A DNA stretch of 64,000 nt. Source: JALORV01 sp963754065 (GTDB taxonomy: Bacteria; Pseudomonadota; Gammaproteobacteria; Burkholderiales; Burkholderiaceae_F). The notes beneath the pieces were generated by a model that worked only from the letters and a program-made list of their open reading frames with translations, was not told the origin of the DNA and searched no databases. Shown here one piece after another: positions 1 to 7,976 of this stretch. The number at the start of each line of letters is the position of its first letter. Position 1 is the stretch's first letter. Made by a program: the position numbers and the translations under genes. Location of the stretch: positions 1-64,000 of the forward strand of contig CAVWFH010000027.1 in the NCBI GenBank assembly GCA_963754065.1, written 5' to 3'.

Positions 1-751
1 TCTTCGTCAGGTTCTGAACGAACGCCTGCGCCTTCTGTTGCTGCAGCGATTCGCGGATCTGCGGTGCGACCTGCTCGAGTGGCGGGAACTGCGTGTCGCG
101 CACATCTTCGAGGCGGATCACGTGCCAGCCGAACTGGGTCTGCACCGGCACGTCGATCGTCTCGCCCTTCTTGAGCTTCATCAGCGCTTCCGAGAACGGC
201 TTGACATAGGCATCGGGTGCGGCCCAGTCGAGATCGCCGCCATTGGCAGCCGAACCCGTGTCCTTGGACTTCTTCGCGAGCTCCTCGAACTTGGCGCCTT
301 TCTTGAGCTGTTCGATGATGGCCGCAGCATCCGCCTGGTTCTCGACCAGGATGTGACGGGCGCGATACTCCTTGGTCCCGACCGATCCCTTCTGTTTGTC
401 GTACTCGGCCTGGACCTGCGCGTCGGTGACCGGGTTCTTGGTCATCTCGTCACGCAGCAGCGCCTGGATCAACGTGTTCTGGCGCTGGATGTCGAGCATG
501 AACTTGACGTCAGCCTGTTCCGCGATGCCGCGCTTGCCGGCTTCCTGAAGCAGGACTTCGTTCTGGATCAACCGCTCTTTGACCATCGCGCGCAGTTCGG
601 GCGAGTCCTTTTGCCCCTGCTTGGTCAGCTCCTTGACCCAGGCGTCTTCGCGGGCCTTAGGAATGGGCTTGTTGTTGACGACGGCGACGTTCTGAGCGAG
701 GGCGATTCCGCTGGCCAGTGCCAGGGCCGCGAATAATGCGGGTCGTTGCAT
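1..751 (-). CDS. Parvulin-type peptidylprolyl isomerase, 3' end cut by window edge
   Basis: Read on the minus strand from ATG at 751, the frame stays open to base 1, giving about 250 residues without a stop. It begins with a Sec signal peptide (MQRPALFAALALASGIALAQ), followed by a helical SurA/PrsA-like N-domain. The parvulin (rotamase) domain starts at about residue 130 with the family signature ARHILVENQADA and continues through GWHVIRLEDV. Proteins of this type catalyse cis-trans isomerisation of prolyl bonds in exported proteins in the periplasm. Five bases separate it from bolA upstream, so it probably belongs to the selO-msrB-yciB-bolA run. Family assignment is firm; the client range is unknown and the C-terminus lies outside the window. 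Confidence 0.9.
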   Translation of the reverse strand, partial: MQRPALFAALALASGIALAQNVAVVNNKPIPKAREDAWVKELTKQGQKDSPELRAMVKERLIQNEVLLQEAGKRGIAEQADVKFMLDIQRQNTLIQALLRDEMTKNPVTDAQVQAEYDKQKGSVGTKEYRARHILVENQADAAAIIEQLKKGAKFEELAKKSKDTGSAANGGDLDWAAPDAYVKPFSEALMKLKKGETIDVPVQTQFGWHVIRLEDVRDTQFPPLEQVAPQIRESLQQQKAQAFVQNLTK

Positions 752-756
752 GTGTA

Positions 757-1068
757 TCAATGTCCAGAAGAATGGGAAACGGGAGGCGACGAGCCGGGTC
801 GAGTCTCGTCGGGCGCCAGCAGCGTCATGGCGAGAGCGTGGATCTCGCGCTGCATCAAATCGGCGAGCGCATCATACACAAGGCGATGCCGCTTCACTCG
901 CGGCTGACCCGCGAATGCGGCACTCACGAGGGTCATCCGGTAGTGACCGCCACCGCTGGCCGCGCCGGGATGGCCGGCGTGCAGCGCGCTCTCGTCCTCG
1001 ATGGCCAGTTCGATCGGTTCGAGCGCCGCGAGGCGCGTCCGCATTTCACGGACCGTGGCCTCAGCCAT
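757..1068 (-). CDS. bolA: BolA family protein
   Basis: A 103-residue BolA/IbaG-type protein. It keeps the core of the fold: an N-terminal helix, then GGGHYRMTLVSAAFAGQPRVKRHRLVY, here quoted only as the segments GGGHYRMTLVS and RVKRHRLVYDAL, which carry the helix-turn-helix-like class II KH region. The conserved histidine that binds Fe-S clusters with monothiol glutaredoxins is compatible with H66 to H68 of this segment. BolA proteins act in the cytoplasm in Fe-S trafficking and morphology or stress regulation. The start overlaps the end of yciB by 8 bases, which implies translational coupling. The C-terminal tail (PGSSPPVSHSSGH) is low complexity and not diagnostic. Confidence 0.88.
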   Translation of the reverse strand: MAEATVREMRTRLAALEPIELAIEDESALHAGHPGAASGGGHYRMTLVSAAFAGQPRVKRHRLVYDALADLMQREIHALAMTLLAPDETRPGSSPPVSHSSGH

Positions 1069-1687
1069 CGGGCGCCTCCTTCATGTGGCGCGACAGATAG
1101 ATCCCGATACCGAGCGTGAACACGAGCGTCAGTCCGAACAGGCCGAAGAGCTTGAAGTTGACCCAGGTGTCGGTCGGTACCGAGTAGGCGACGACGAGGT
1201 TGACGATGCCCATCAGGGCGAAGAACACGATCCAGGCCCAGAGCAGGCGCTCCCACACGGGAGTCGGGACCTCGAGCTGGGTGCCGAGCAGGGAGTGCAG
1301 CAGGTTCTTCTTCCAGACGAGATGTCCCGCCAGCAGCGAGGCGCCGAAGAGCCAGTAAAGAATGCTCGGCTTCCATTTGATGAAGGTCTCGTCGTGGAAC
1401 CAGATCGTTGCGCCGCCGAACACGACGATCACGCCCAGGCTGACCCAGAGCATCGGATCGACCCGCCGGCCGCGGGCGAGCACGCTGCCGACCTGCACGA
1501 TCGAAGCGATGATCGCCACGGCCGTCGCAAGCAGGATCGGCGCCTGGTCGGCGGGCACCGTGCCATCGCCGACCATCCAGCCGAGCGTCGATCCGGCGAG
1601 CGCCAGCGATTGCTGTGGATACGACCCCGCGACCTTGAAAGTCACAAAGAAGAGGATGACGGGCAGCAGGTCGAACAACAGCTTCAT
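1061..1687 (-). CDS. yciB: Inner membrane-spanning protein YciB (septation protein A family)
   Basis: A 208-residue hydrophobic protein starting MKLLFDLLPVILFFVTFK, the conserved N-terminus of the YciB/IspZ family, with about five to six membrane segments and the family phrase WVNFKLFGLFGLT near the C-terminus. YciB proteins sit in the inner membrane and affect envelope integrity and septation; their biochemical activity is not established. The ATG overlaps the TGA of msrB (ATGA arrangement), and the 3' end overlaps bolA by 8 bases, so the three genes are probably translated from one mRNA. Length matches the family (about 180-210 residues). Confidence 0.9.
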   Translation of the reverse strand: MKLLFDLLPVILFFVTFKVAGSYPQQSLALAGSTLGWMVGDGTVPADQAPILLATAVAIIASIVQVGSVLARGRRVDPMLWVSLGVIVVFGGATIWFHDETFIKWKPSILYWLFGASLLAGHLVWKKNLLHSLLGTQLEVPTPVWERLLWAWIVFFALMGIVNLVVAYSVPTDTWVNFKLFGLFGLTLVFTLGIGIYLSRHMKEAPDG

Positions 1688-2100
1688 CGCGAACCGCTTT
1701 CCTGTTGCGTGGGTTCAAAGTTAAGGGATGCCGAGTTGATGCAGTAACGCAGCCCGGTGGGGGGCGGGCCATCCGGGAAAACGTGCCCGAGGTGGGCATC
1801 GCAGACGTTGCAGAGGATCTCGGTACGTTCCATGCCGTGACTGGTGTCCCTCACCTCGCGCACATGGTCCGGGTTGAGCGCCTTGAAGTAACTTGGCCAG
1901 CCGCAGCCCGAGTCGAACTTGGTGTCCGAGGCGAACAGTGGCGTGCCGCAAGCGACGCAGCGGTAAATGCCGTGCTCATGGTGATCCCAGTAACGGCCAG
2001 TAAAGGCGCGCTCCGTGCCTTTGCCGCGCGTGACCGCGTACTCCATCGGCGAGAGTTGCGCCTGCCACTCCGCGTCGGTCTTGGTGACTTTCTCCATCAT
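1684..2100 (-). CDS. msrB: Peptide-methionine (R)-S-oxide reductase MsrB
   Basis: A 138-residue SelR-domain protein that reduces methionine-R-sulfoxide in oxidised proteins. Two CxxC pairs (C48/C51 and C97/C100) form the structural zinc site. The catalytic cysteine is C120 in RYCINSASL, and C66 in SGCGWPSY can serve as the resolving cysteine. I chose ATG at 2100 because a methionine pair (MMEKVTKTD) opens the conserved domain; a longer upstream frame is not family-like. It lies 7 bases downstream of selO and overlaps yciB, a grouping that puts two redox-stress functions side by side. Confidence 0.95.
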   Translation of the reverse strand: MMEKVTKTDAEWQAQLSPMEYAVTRGKGTERAFTGRYWDHHEHGIYRCVACGTPLFASDTKFDSGCGWPSYFKALNPDHVREVRDTSHGMERTEILCNVCDAHLGHVFPDGPPPTGLRYCINSASLNFEPTQQESGSR

Positions 2101-2107
2101 CGGGCTC

Positions 2108-3712
2108 TCAGGATGAACACGACAGGTGCAGCGACTGGGCCCACTCGGGCGGCTCCGCCGCGTACGCCTCGTGCTCGGGCTGTTCGTCGTAGGGGCGTTC
2201 AAGGATCGCGAGCAGGCGGGCGATCTCGCTGAAGTCGCGCGGTGCCTGGTCGCCGCGAGCCCGGGCGATTGCGGTTTCGGCGAGGTGATTGCGCAGCACG
2301 TACTTCGGGTTGACACGATTCATGCGTGCGGCTCGGTCGGAGTCGCTGCTGTTCTCTGCGGCGAGGCGACTGCGGTAGGTCGCGGCCCAGGCGTCGAACA
2401 AGGCCCGATCGATGACCAGATCGCGGACGGCAGCATCGTCGGCGGGCGCGTTGGTCTCCCGGCGCAACGTTGCCAGCGAGCGCCAGAAGCGTGTCCAGTC
2501 GGTCCGGTTCGTGTTCAGCAATTCCATCAGCCCGCTGATCAATGCTTCATCTCCGGACTGCGAGGTCGTCAGACCCAGCTTCGCCCGAAAGACGTCGTCG
2601 ATCGCGCGCGAGTACTCGTCGAGGTAAGTGTCGATCGCCGCCTTGGTGGCATCGAGGTCGTCCGTCAGCGGGACCAGTGCCTGACCCAGCGCATAGAGGT
2701 TCCAGTGCCCGATCTGCGGCTGCATGTCGTACGCGTAACGGCCGTGCTCGTCGCTGTGGTTGCAGACATGGCCGGCATCGAAGCCGTCGATGAACCCGTA
2801 GGGTCCGTAGTCGATCGTCAGACCGAGGATCGACATGTTGTCGGTATTCAGCACGCCGTGACAGAACCCGACCCCTTGCCACTTCGCCACCAGGCGGGCC
2901 GTTCGGCGCGAAACTTCCTCGAGCCAGGCCAGGTAAGGCTGGGGAGCGGCGCGGCAGTCAGGATAGAAGCGGTCTATAACGAAGTCCGCCAGCTGCTTCA
3001 GGGCGTCGTGCTGCTGTGTCCAGTAGAAGTACTCGAACGATCCGAAACGGATGAACGTGGGGGCAAGGCGCGTGACGACGGCGGCCGTCTCGACGTTTTC
3101 GCGCATGACCGGAAAGTCGGAGCCGGTCACCGCAAGCGCGCGTGTGGTCGGAATGCCAAGCCCGTGCAAAGCTTCCGAGGCAAGGAACTCTCGAATCGAC
3201 GAACGCAACACCGCGCGCCCGTCCCCCATGCGCGAGTAGGGTGTTTTTCCCGCGCCCTTGAGTTGCACTTCCCAGCGCCTCCGGTCCGGACCAATGGCTT
3301 CGCCAAGCAGCAGGGCCCGGCCATCGCCGAGGCGCGGCACATACACGCCGAATTGGTGGCCGGAGTAGACCGCGGCGAGAGGATCACTGCCCGCCAGAGG
3401 CCGATTACCGGTCAGCGCCGCAATGAGATCCGGCTCGGCCAGGCGCGCCGGCGTCAGGCCGATCAATCCGGCGGCGGCGCGGGAGGTCGCGACCAGGTAG
3501 GGGTCTGGCAGTGGTGTCGGTGCAACACGCGTGTAGAAGACGTCCGGCAGGCGCGCGAACGCATTGTCGAAGGATATTCCGGCTGCAACCGCGGGATTCC
3601 CGTCGGCGGGATCGGCGAAGCAGCGGGCGGCAGTACGCGAGTGTCCAATGAGATCTCCCGACAACGATTCTACGGGGGCAGGGCGCGGCACCAAGGGGCA
3701 GCCGGCAGGCAC
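2108..3712 (-). CDS. selO: Protein adenylyltransferase SelO
   Basis: A SelO/YdiU/UPF0061 pseudokinase of up to 534 residues. Members transfer AMP from ATP to Ser/Thr/Tyr of target proteins, with links to redox homeostasis. Recognisable blocks are FDNAFARLPDVFYTRV near residue 48, YSGHQFGVYVPRLGDGRALL, GAGKTPYSRMGDGRAVLRSS, and the metal/catalytic region CHGVLNTDNMSILGLTIDYG. The C-terminus ends in CSS, echoing the conserved C-terminal cysteine (selenocysteine in animals). The start is uncertain: the family normally begins just before SFDNAF, yet no ATG or GTG lies there, so the upstream start at 3712 gives roughly 45 extra residues. It is the first gene of the minus-strand run and diverges from the acyl-CoA ligase. 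Confidence 0.92.
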   Translation of the reverse strand: MPAGCPLVPRPAPVESLSGDLIGHSRTAARCFADPADGNPAVAAGISFDNAFARLPDVFYTRVAPTPLPDPYLVATSRAAAGLIGLTPARLAEPDLIAALTGNRPLAGSDPLAAVYSGHQFGVYVPRLGDGRALLLGEAIGPDRRRWEVQLKGAGKTPYSRMGDGRAVLRSSIREFLASEALHGLGIPTTRALAVTGSDFPVMRENVETAAVVTRLAPTFIRFGSFEYFYWTQQHDALKQLADFVIDRFYPDCRAAPQPYLAWLEEVSRRTARLVAKWQGVGFCHGVLNTDNMSILGLTIDYGPYGFIDGFDAGHVCNHSDEHGRYAYDMQPQIGHWNLYALGQALVPLTDDLDATKAAIDTYLDEYSRAIDDVFRAKLGLTTSQSGDEALISGLMELLNTNRTDWTRFWRSLATLRRETNAPADDAAVRDLVIDRALFDAWAATYRSRLAAENSSDSDRAARMNRVNPKYVLRNHLAETAIARARGDQAPRDFSEIARLLAILERPYDEQPEHEAYAAEPPEWAQSLHLSCSS

Positions 3713-3808
3713 TACTCGAGACTTGACGAGTACGAATCAACTCCCGAGCATGTGGGGCCGACGCTGCCGATCGCAATCAGAGCAGCGTCGCCGAACAGGA
3801 GACACACC

Positions 3809-5455
3809 ATGCTGCAGGGCCTGATGATGCGCACGCCGTTGCTGATCTCGTCATTGATCACGCACGCGGATCGCCATCACGGCGACTCGGAAATCGTTTC
3901 ACGCCGCGTCGAGGGAGACATTCATCGCAGTACCTACCGCGAGCTGCACCGGCGCTCGCGCCAGCTCGCCAATGCGCTCGACGGCCTGGGGGTGCGCGCC
4001 GGCGACCGGGTCGCGACGCTGGCCTGGAACGGCTACCGCCACATGGAGCTGTACTTCGCGGTCTCCGGGGCCGGCAGCGTGCTGCACACCATCAACCCGC
4101 GCCTGCATCCGGAGCAGATCGGCTGGATCGTCAACCACGCCGAGGACCGTGCGATGTTCTTCGATCTCACGTTCCTGCCTTTGATCGAGGCCATCGCGCC
4201 GCATTGCCGGACCGTGCAGCACTGGGTCGCGATGACCGACCGCGCACATATGCCCGCCACCACGAAGATCGAGAACCTGCAGTGCTACGAGGAAGTGCTC
4301 GGCAGCCACTCCGACCGCTTCCTCTGGCCGGAACTCGACGAGAACTCGGCCTCGTCGATGTGCTACACGTCAGGCACCACCGGGCACCCGAAGGGCGTGC
4401 TCTACAGCCATCGCTCGACCGTGCTGCACACGCTGGCCGCGGCCTTGCCGGACGCACTGAACGTTTCGGCGCGCGACGTGATCCTCCCCGTGGTGCCGAT
4501 GTTCCACGTCAATGCCTGGGGACTGCCGTACGTGGCGCCGATGGTCGGCTGCAAGATGGTCTTCCCCGGACCCCACCTCGACGGCAAATCGCTGTACGAC
4601 CTGTTCGAGTCCGAGCGCGTGACCTGCTCGGCGGGCGTGCCGACCGTGTGGCAGGGTCTGCTGGCGCATACCGAGGCCAACGGCCTGCGGTTCTCGACGA
4701 TGAACCGTACCGTGATCGGCGGTTCCGCGTGTCCTCCGGCCATGATCAAGCTGTTCCAGGACAAGTACGGCGTGCACGTGCTGCACGCCTGGGGCATGAC
4801 CGAGATGAGTCCGCTCGGCACATCGTGCACCTTCAAGCAGAAGCACCTCGAGATGCCGGCCGACGATCGCGTCAAGGTGCAGTACAAGCAGGGACGGGTG
4901 CTCTATGGCGTCGACATGAAGATCGTCGGCGACGACGGCGGTGACCTGCCGTGGGACGGCACCTCCTTCGGCGATCTGCTGGTGCGCGGACCGTGGGTCG
5001 TGCGCGAGTACTACAAGTCCGACAGCGGCAACCCGCTGAAGACCGACGATGCGGGCGTGGCCTGGTTTCCGACCGGCGACGTGGCGACGATCGATGCCGA
5101 CGGCTACATGCACATCACCGATCGCAGCAAGGATGTCATCAAGTCCGGCGGTGAGTGGATCAGCTCGATCGAAATAGAGAACGTCGCGGTGTCCCATCCG
5201 GCCGTGGCCATGGCCGCCTGCATTGCGGTCGCGCATCCCAAATGGGACGAGCGACCACTGCTCGTCGTCATGAAGAAGCCGAACGCCGAAGTCACGCGTG
5301 AGGAGCTTCTCGCGCACTTCGAAGGCCGCGTGGCCAAATGGCAGGTTCCGGATGACGTGGCCTTCGTCGACGCGATACCGCTGGGCGCCACTGGAAAGAT
5401 GCTGAAAACCCGACTTCGCGAACAGTTCGCCGGATACAAGCTACCTACGGCCTAG
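3809..5455 (+). CDS. Acyl-CoA ligase (AMP-forming, fatty-acid type)
   Basis: A 548-residue member of the ANL adenylate-forming superfamily. It activates a carboxylic acid with ATP to an acyl-adenylate and then to the CoA thioester in the cytoplasm. The P-loop-like motif TSGTTGHPKG lies near residue 187, the A5 motif HAWGMTEMSPLG near 330, and the hinge/A8 region TDRSKDVIKSGGEW near 438. The C-terminal catalytic lysine sits in PLGATGKMLKTRL. ATG at 3809 follows an AGGAGA ribosome site and matches the family N-terminus (LLISSLITHAD); the same frame stays open upstream across selO, but that part is antisense noise. Closest in style to medium/long-chain ligases of the FadD3/AlkK type. It heads the transport and beta-oxidation block. 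Confidence 0.93.
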   Translation: MLQGLMMRTPLLISSLITHADRHHGDSEIVSRRVEGDIHRSTYRELHRRSRQLANALDGLGVRAGDRVATLAWNGYRHMELYFAVSGAGSVLHTINPRLHPEQIGWIVNHAEDRAMFFDLTFLPLIEAIAPHCRTVQHWVAMTDRAHMPATTKIENLQCYEEVLGSHSDRFLWPELDENSASSMCYTSGTTGHPKGVLYSHRSTVLHTLAAALPDALNVSARDVILPVVPMFHVNAWGLPYVAPMVGCKMVFPGPHLDGKSLYDLFESERVTCSAGVPTVWQGLLAHTEANGLRFSTMNRTVIGGSACPPAMIKLFQDKYGVHVLHAWGMTEMSPLGTSCTFKQKHLEMPADDRVKVQYKQGRVLYGVDMKIVGDDGGDLPWDGTSFGDLLVRGPWVVREYYKSDSGNPLKTDDAGVAWFPTGDVATIDADGYMHITDRSKDVIKSGGEWISSIEIENVAVSHPAVAMAACIAVAHPKWDERPLLVVMKKPNAEVTREELLAHFEGRVAKWQVPDDVAFVDAIPLGATGKMLKTRLREQFAGYKLPTA

Positions 5456-5565
5456 GCAACAACGCGGAAACCCTGAGTGCACTGCGGCTTTACCGGTACG
5501 GGGCCGGCCAGTATTGTTCGACGCCGGATCGCCGACCCAACGGCGGCCACCAGAGGAGACACCAC

Positions 5566-6874
5566 ATGATTCGTCGTCACGCCATCGCCTGGGCCGCGGC
5601 CGGGGTTCTTGCGGTCTCCATCGCTCCGGGCGCCTACGCCCAAGGCAAGGCCGCGCCGGCCGCCAAGGCCACCCCGGCTCCGGCCGCACCAGCTCAGACA
5701 GTCAAGATTGCGTTCATCGATCCACTGTCCGGCCCGTTCGCCGGTGTCGGGACGAACCTGCTGCGTCACTTCCAGTTCATGGCCGAGATCGTGAACGCGC
5801 AGCAACTTGCCGGTCCCGGCATCAAGTTCGAGATCGTTCCTTTCGATAACAAGGCGTCACCGCAGGAGACGCTGACGGTGCTCAAGCAGGTGATCGACCA
5901 GGGCATCCGCTTCGTTGCGCAGGGCAACGGTTCCGGCGCGGCGCTGGCGCTGATCGACGCCATCGAGAAGCATAACGAACGCAATCCCGGCCAGGCCATC
6001 GTCTTCCTCAACTACGCCGCGGTGGACCCGGACCTGACGAACAGCAAGTGCAGCTTCTGGCACTTCCGGTTCGATGCGAACACCGACATGAAGATGGAAG
6101 CCCTGACCACCTTCATCAAGGACCGCCCGGAAGTGAAGAATGTGTTCCTGATCAACCAGAACTATTCGCACGGGCAGCAGGTCTCTCGGGTGGCGAAGGA
6201 GCAGCTCGGCAAGAAGCGGCCGGACGTGAAGATCGTCGGCGACGACCTGCATCCGCTCGGCCAGGTGCGCGACTTTTCGCCCTACATCGCCAAGATGCGC
6301 GCGGCCAACGCCGATACGGTCATCACCGGCAACTGGGGCCCCGATCTGGCGCTGCTGGTGCGGGCAGCACGTGATGCCGGCCTGAACGCCAATTTCTATA
6401 CGTACTACGCGGGCGTCATCGGCACGCCCACCGCCATCGGCGCGGCGGGTGAGAACCGGGTCCGGCAGGTCGCCTATTTCCACCCGAATATCCAGCCGGA
6501 CTATCCCTACGAGAAGATGTACCTCGAGTTCAAGAAGCGTTTCAACGAGGAGTGGTACACGGTGGCGACCTACACCGGCCTGACGGTGCTCGCCGAAGGC
6601 ATCAAGCGCGCCAAGTCGACCGATCCGCTCAAGGTCGCCTATTGCGATGGAGGGCGTGAAGCTCAACGTCCCCCACGGCGAAATTGAAATGCGCATGTCG
6701 GATCATCAGCTGCTGCAACCGCTGTGGATCTCGTCCTGGACCAAGGTGGGTGGGCCCAATCGCAACGACGTCGAGAAGACCGGCTACACCTGGAAGACCG
6801 AAGTGGCGTTTCCGACCTACGTCGCTTCGCAGCCGACCAGTTGCCAGATGAAGCGCCCCGCGCGCCCACAGTAA
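5566..6874 (+). CDS. HAAT-family ABC transporter substrate-binding protein, interrupted by a one-base frameshift
   Basis: A LivK-like periplasmic binding protein. ATG at 5566 follows AGGAGA. A Sec signal peptide (IAWAAAGVLAVSIAPGAYAQ) leads into an Ala/Pro linker and then KIAFIDPLSGPFAGVGTNLL, the usual start of the type I binding-protein fold. The first frame runs to a stop at 6687. The family C-terminus (EGVKLNVPHGEIEMR... to ARPQ) is in the next frame from 6644 to 6874. Removing one T at 6642-6643 (TATTGCGATG to TATGCGATG) restores a continuous 435-residue protein reading KVAYAMEGVKL. It delivers ligand to the LivHMGF proteins encoded downstream. The ligand is not predictable; the flanking acyl-CoA enzymes suggest an organic acid rather than an amino acid. 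Confidence 0.88.
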
Positions 6875-6898
6875 GCTTTCGAACCCAGGTCACCGTCG

Positions 6899-6929
6899 CC
6901 GGCCCGGACTTCCGGGCCGGTTCTTTTTC
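6899..6929 (+). terminator. Intrinsic terminator after the substrate-binding protein gene
   Basis: A perfect 9-bp GC stem (CCGGCCCGG at 6899-6907 with CCGGGCCGG at 6912-6920), loop ACTT, followed directly by TTCTTTTTC. It sits 24 bases after the stop and 12 bases before livH. It probably attenuates read-through, leaving more transcript for the abundant binding protein than for the membrane and ATPase genes. Confidence 0.8.
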
Positions 6930-6941
6930 AGGTTCCGTTCA

Positions 6942-7898
6942 GTGCTCGAAGCGACCCTCAGCCAGACCCTCAACGGCGTGAGCTACGGCCTGCTGCTGTT
7001 CATGCTCGCCGCCGGGCTGACGTTGATCTTCTCGATGATGGGGGTGCTCAATTTCGCGCATGCGAGCTTCTACATGCTCGGCGCTTACGTGGCATATCAG
7101 CTCAGCCTCTGGTTCGGTTTCTGGCCCGCGCTGGTCCTCGCACCGATTCTGCTTTTCGTCTTCGGCGCCCTGGTCGAGCGCTTCGGCCTGCGGCGCGTGC
7201 ACCGGTGGGGACACGTACCGGAACTGCTGTTCACCTTCGGGCTGTCGTACATCATCATCGAACTGGTCCAGGTGATCTGGGGCCGCGCCGCTGTCCCGTA
7301 TCGAGTGCCGGCCGAGCTCGATGGCCCGGTTGCATGGCTGCAACCGCTCGGCATCACGTTTCCCCAGTACCGGATGTTCATGATGGCGGTCGCGGTCGGC
7401 ATGCTGGCGGCGATCTGGCTGCTGCTGACGCGCACGCGCATCGGCCTCGTGATCCAGGCGGCCCTGACGCATCCGCAGCAGGTGGAAGCGCTGGGGCACA
7501 ACGTGCCGCGGGTGTTCATGCTCGTCTTTGGCGGCGGCTCCGCACTCGCCGGGCTGGCCGGCGTGGTCGGCGGCAATGCCTTCGTCACCGAGCCGGCCAT
7601 GGCCGGCACCGTCGGGGCGATTGTCTTCGTGGTGATCGTCGTGGGCGGCATGGGCTCGCTCGCCGGCGCGTTCGTGGCCGCGCTGCTGATCGGGTTGCTC
7701 GAAAGCTTCGGAAAGGTGTCGGATTTCTCCGGGCTGCGGCTGCTGGCGGCGCTGGGCATGGATCTGGCGCCGGACGCGATGCTCTACCCGGTGCTCAGGC
7801 TCACGATGTCGCAGGTCGCTCCGGTACTGCCTTACCTGCTGCTCGTCGTCATCCTGATCGTGCGCCCCAAGGGCCTGCTCGGCACGCGCGAGGACTGA
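6942..7898 (+). CDS. livH: Branched-chain-type ABC transporter permease LivH
   Basis: A 318-residue integral membrane protein of the LivH family with about eight to nine membrane helices. The N-terminal phrase LNGVSYGLLLFMLAAGLTLI, the MMGVLNFAHASFYMLGAY block and the EAA-like cytoplasmic loop around GGMGSLAGAFVAALLIGLLE are diagnostic. It pairs with LivM to form the translocation pore in the inner membrane. The start is GTG at 6942, just downstream of an intrinsic terminator. It forms a tight group with livM, livG and livF. Confidence 0.93.
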   Translation: MLEATLSQTLNGVSYGLLLFMLAAGLTLIFSMMGVLNFAHASFYMLGAYVAYQLSLWFGFWPALVLAPILLFVFGALVERFGLRRVHRWGHVPELLFTFGLSYIIIELVQVIWGRAAVPYRVPAELDGPVAWLQPLGITFPQYRMFMMAVAVGMLAAIWLLLTRTRIGLVIQAALTHPQQVEALGHNVPRVFMLVFGGGSALAGLAGVVGGNAFVTEPAMAGTVGAIVFVVIVVGGMGSLAGAFVAALLIGLLESFGKVSDFSGLRLLAALGMDLAPDAMLYPVLRLTMSQVAPVLPYLLLVVILIVRPKGLLGTRED

Positions 7899-7976
7899 GA
7901 ATGATCCGCCCGCTCAATGTTTGCTCTGTGGCGCGGGAAACTCCGGACCCGTGCGGCTGGCCGGGTGGGTACTGAC

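Noticed and set aside
38..736. A 232-codon plus-strand frame at the left edge
   Set aside because: It is the complement of the parvulin-type isomerase, which has a signal peptide and clear domain motifs.
3723..3751. Promoter TTGACG upstream of the acyl-CoA ligase
   Set aside because: The -35 is good, but the hexamer 17 bases later (GAGCAT) is a poor -10, so it is not listed as a feature.
2126..3808. A very long plus-strand frame opposite selO that runs into the acyl-CoA ligase (1109 codons in total)
   Set aside because: The part before 3809 has no family features and mirrors selO on the other strand. It is a GC-rich antisense artefact; the ligase begins at the ATG behind AGGAGA.
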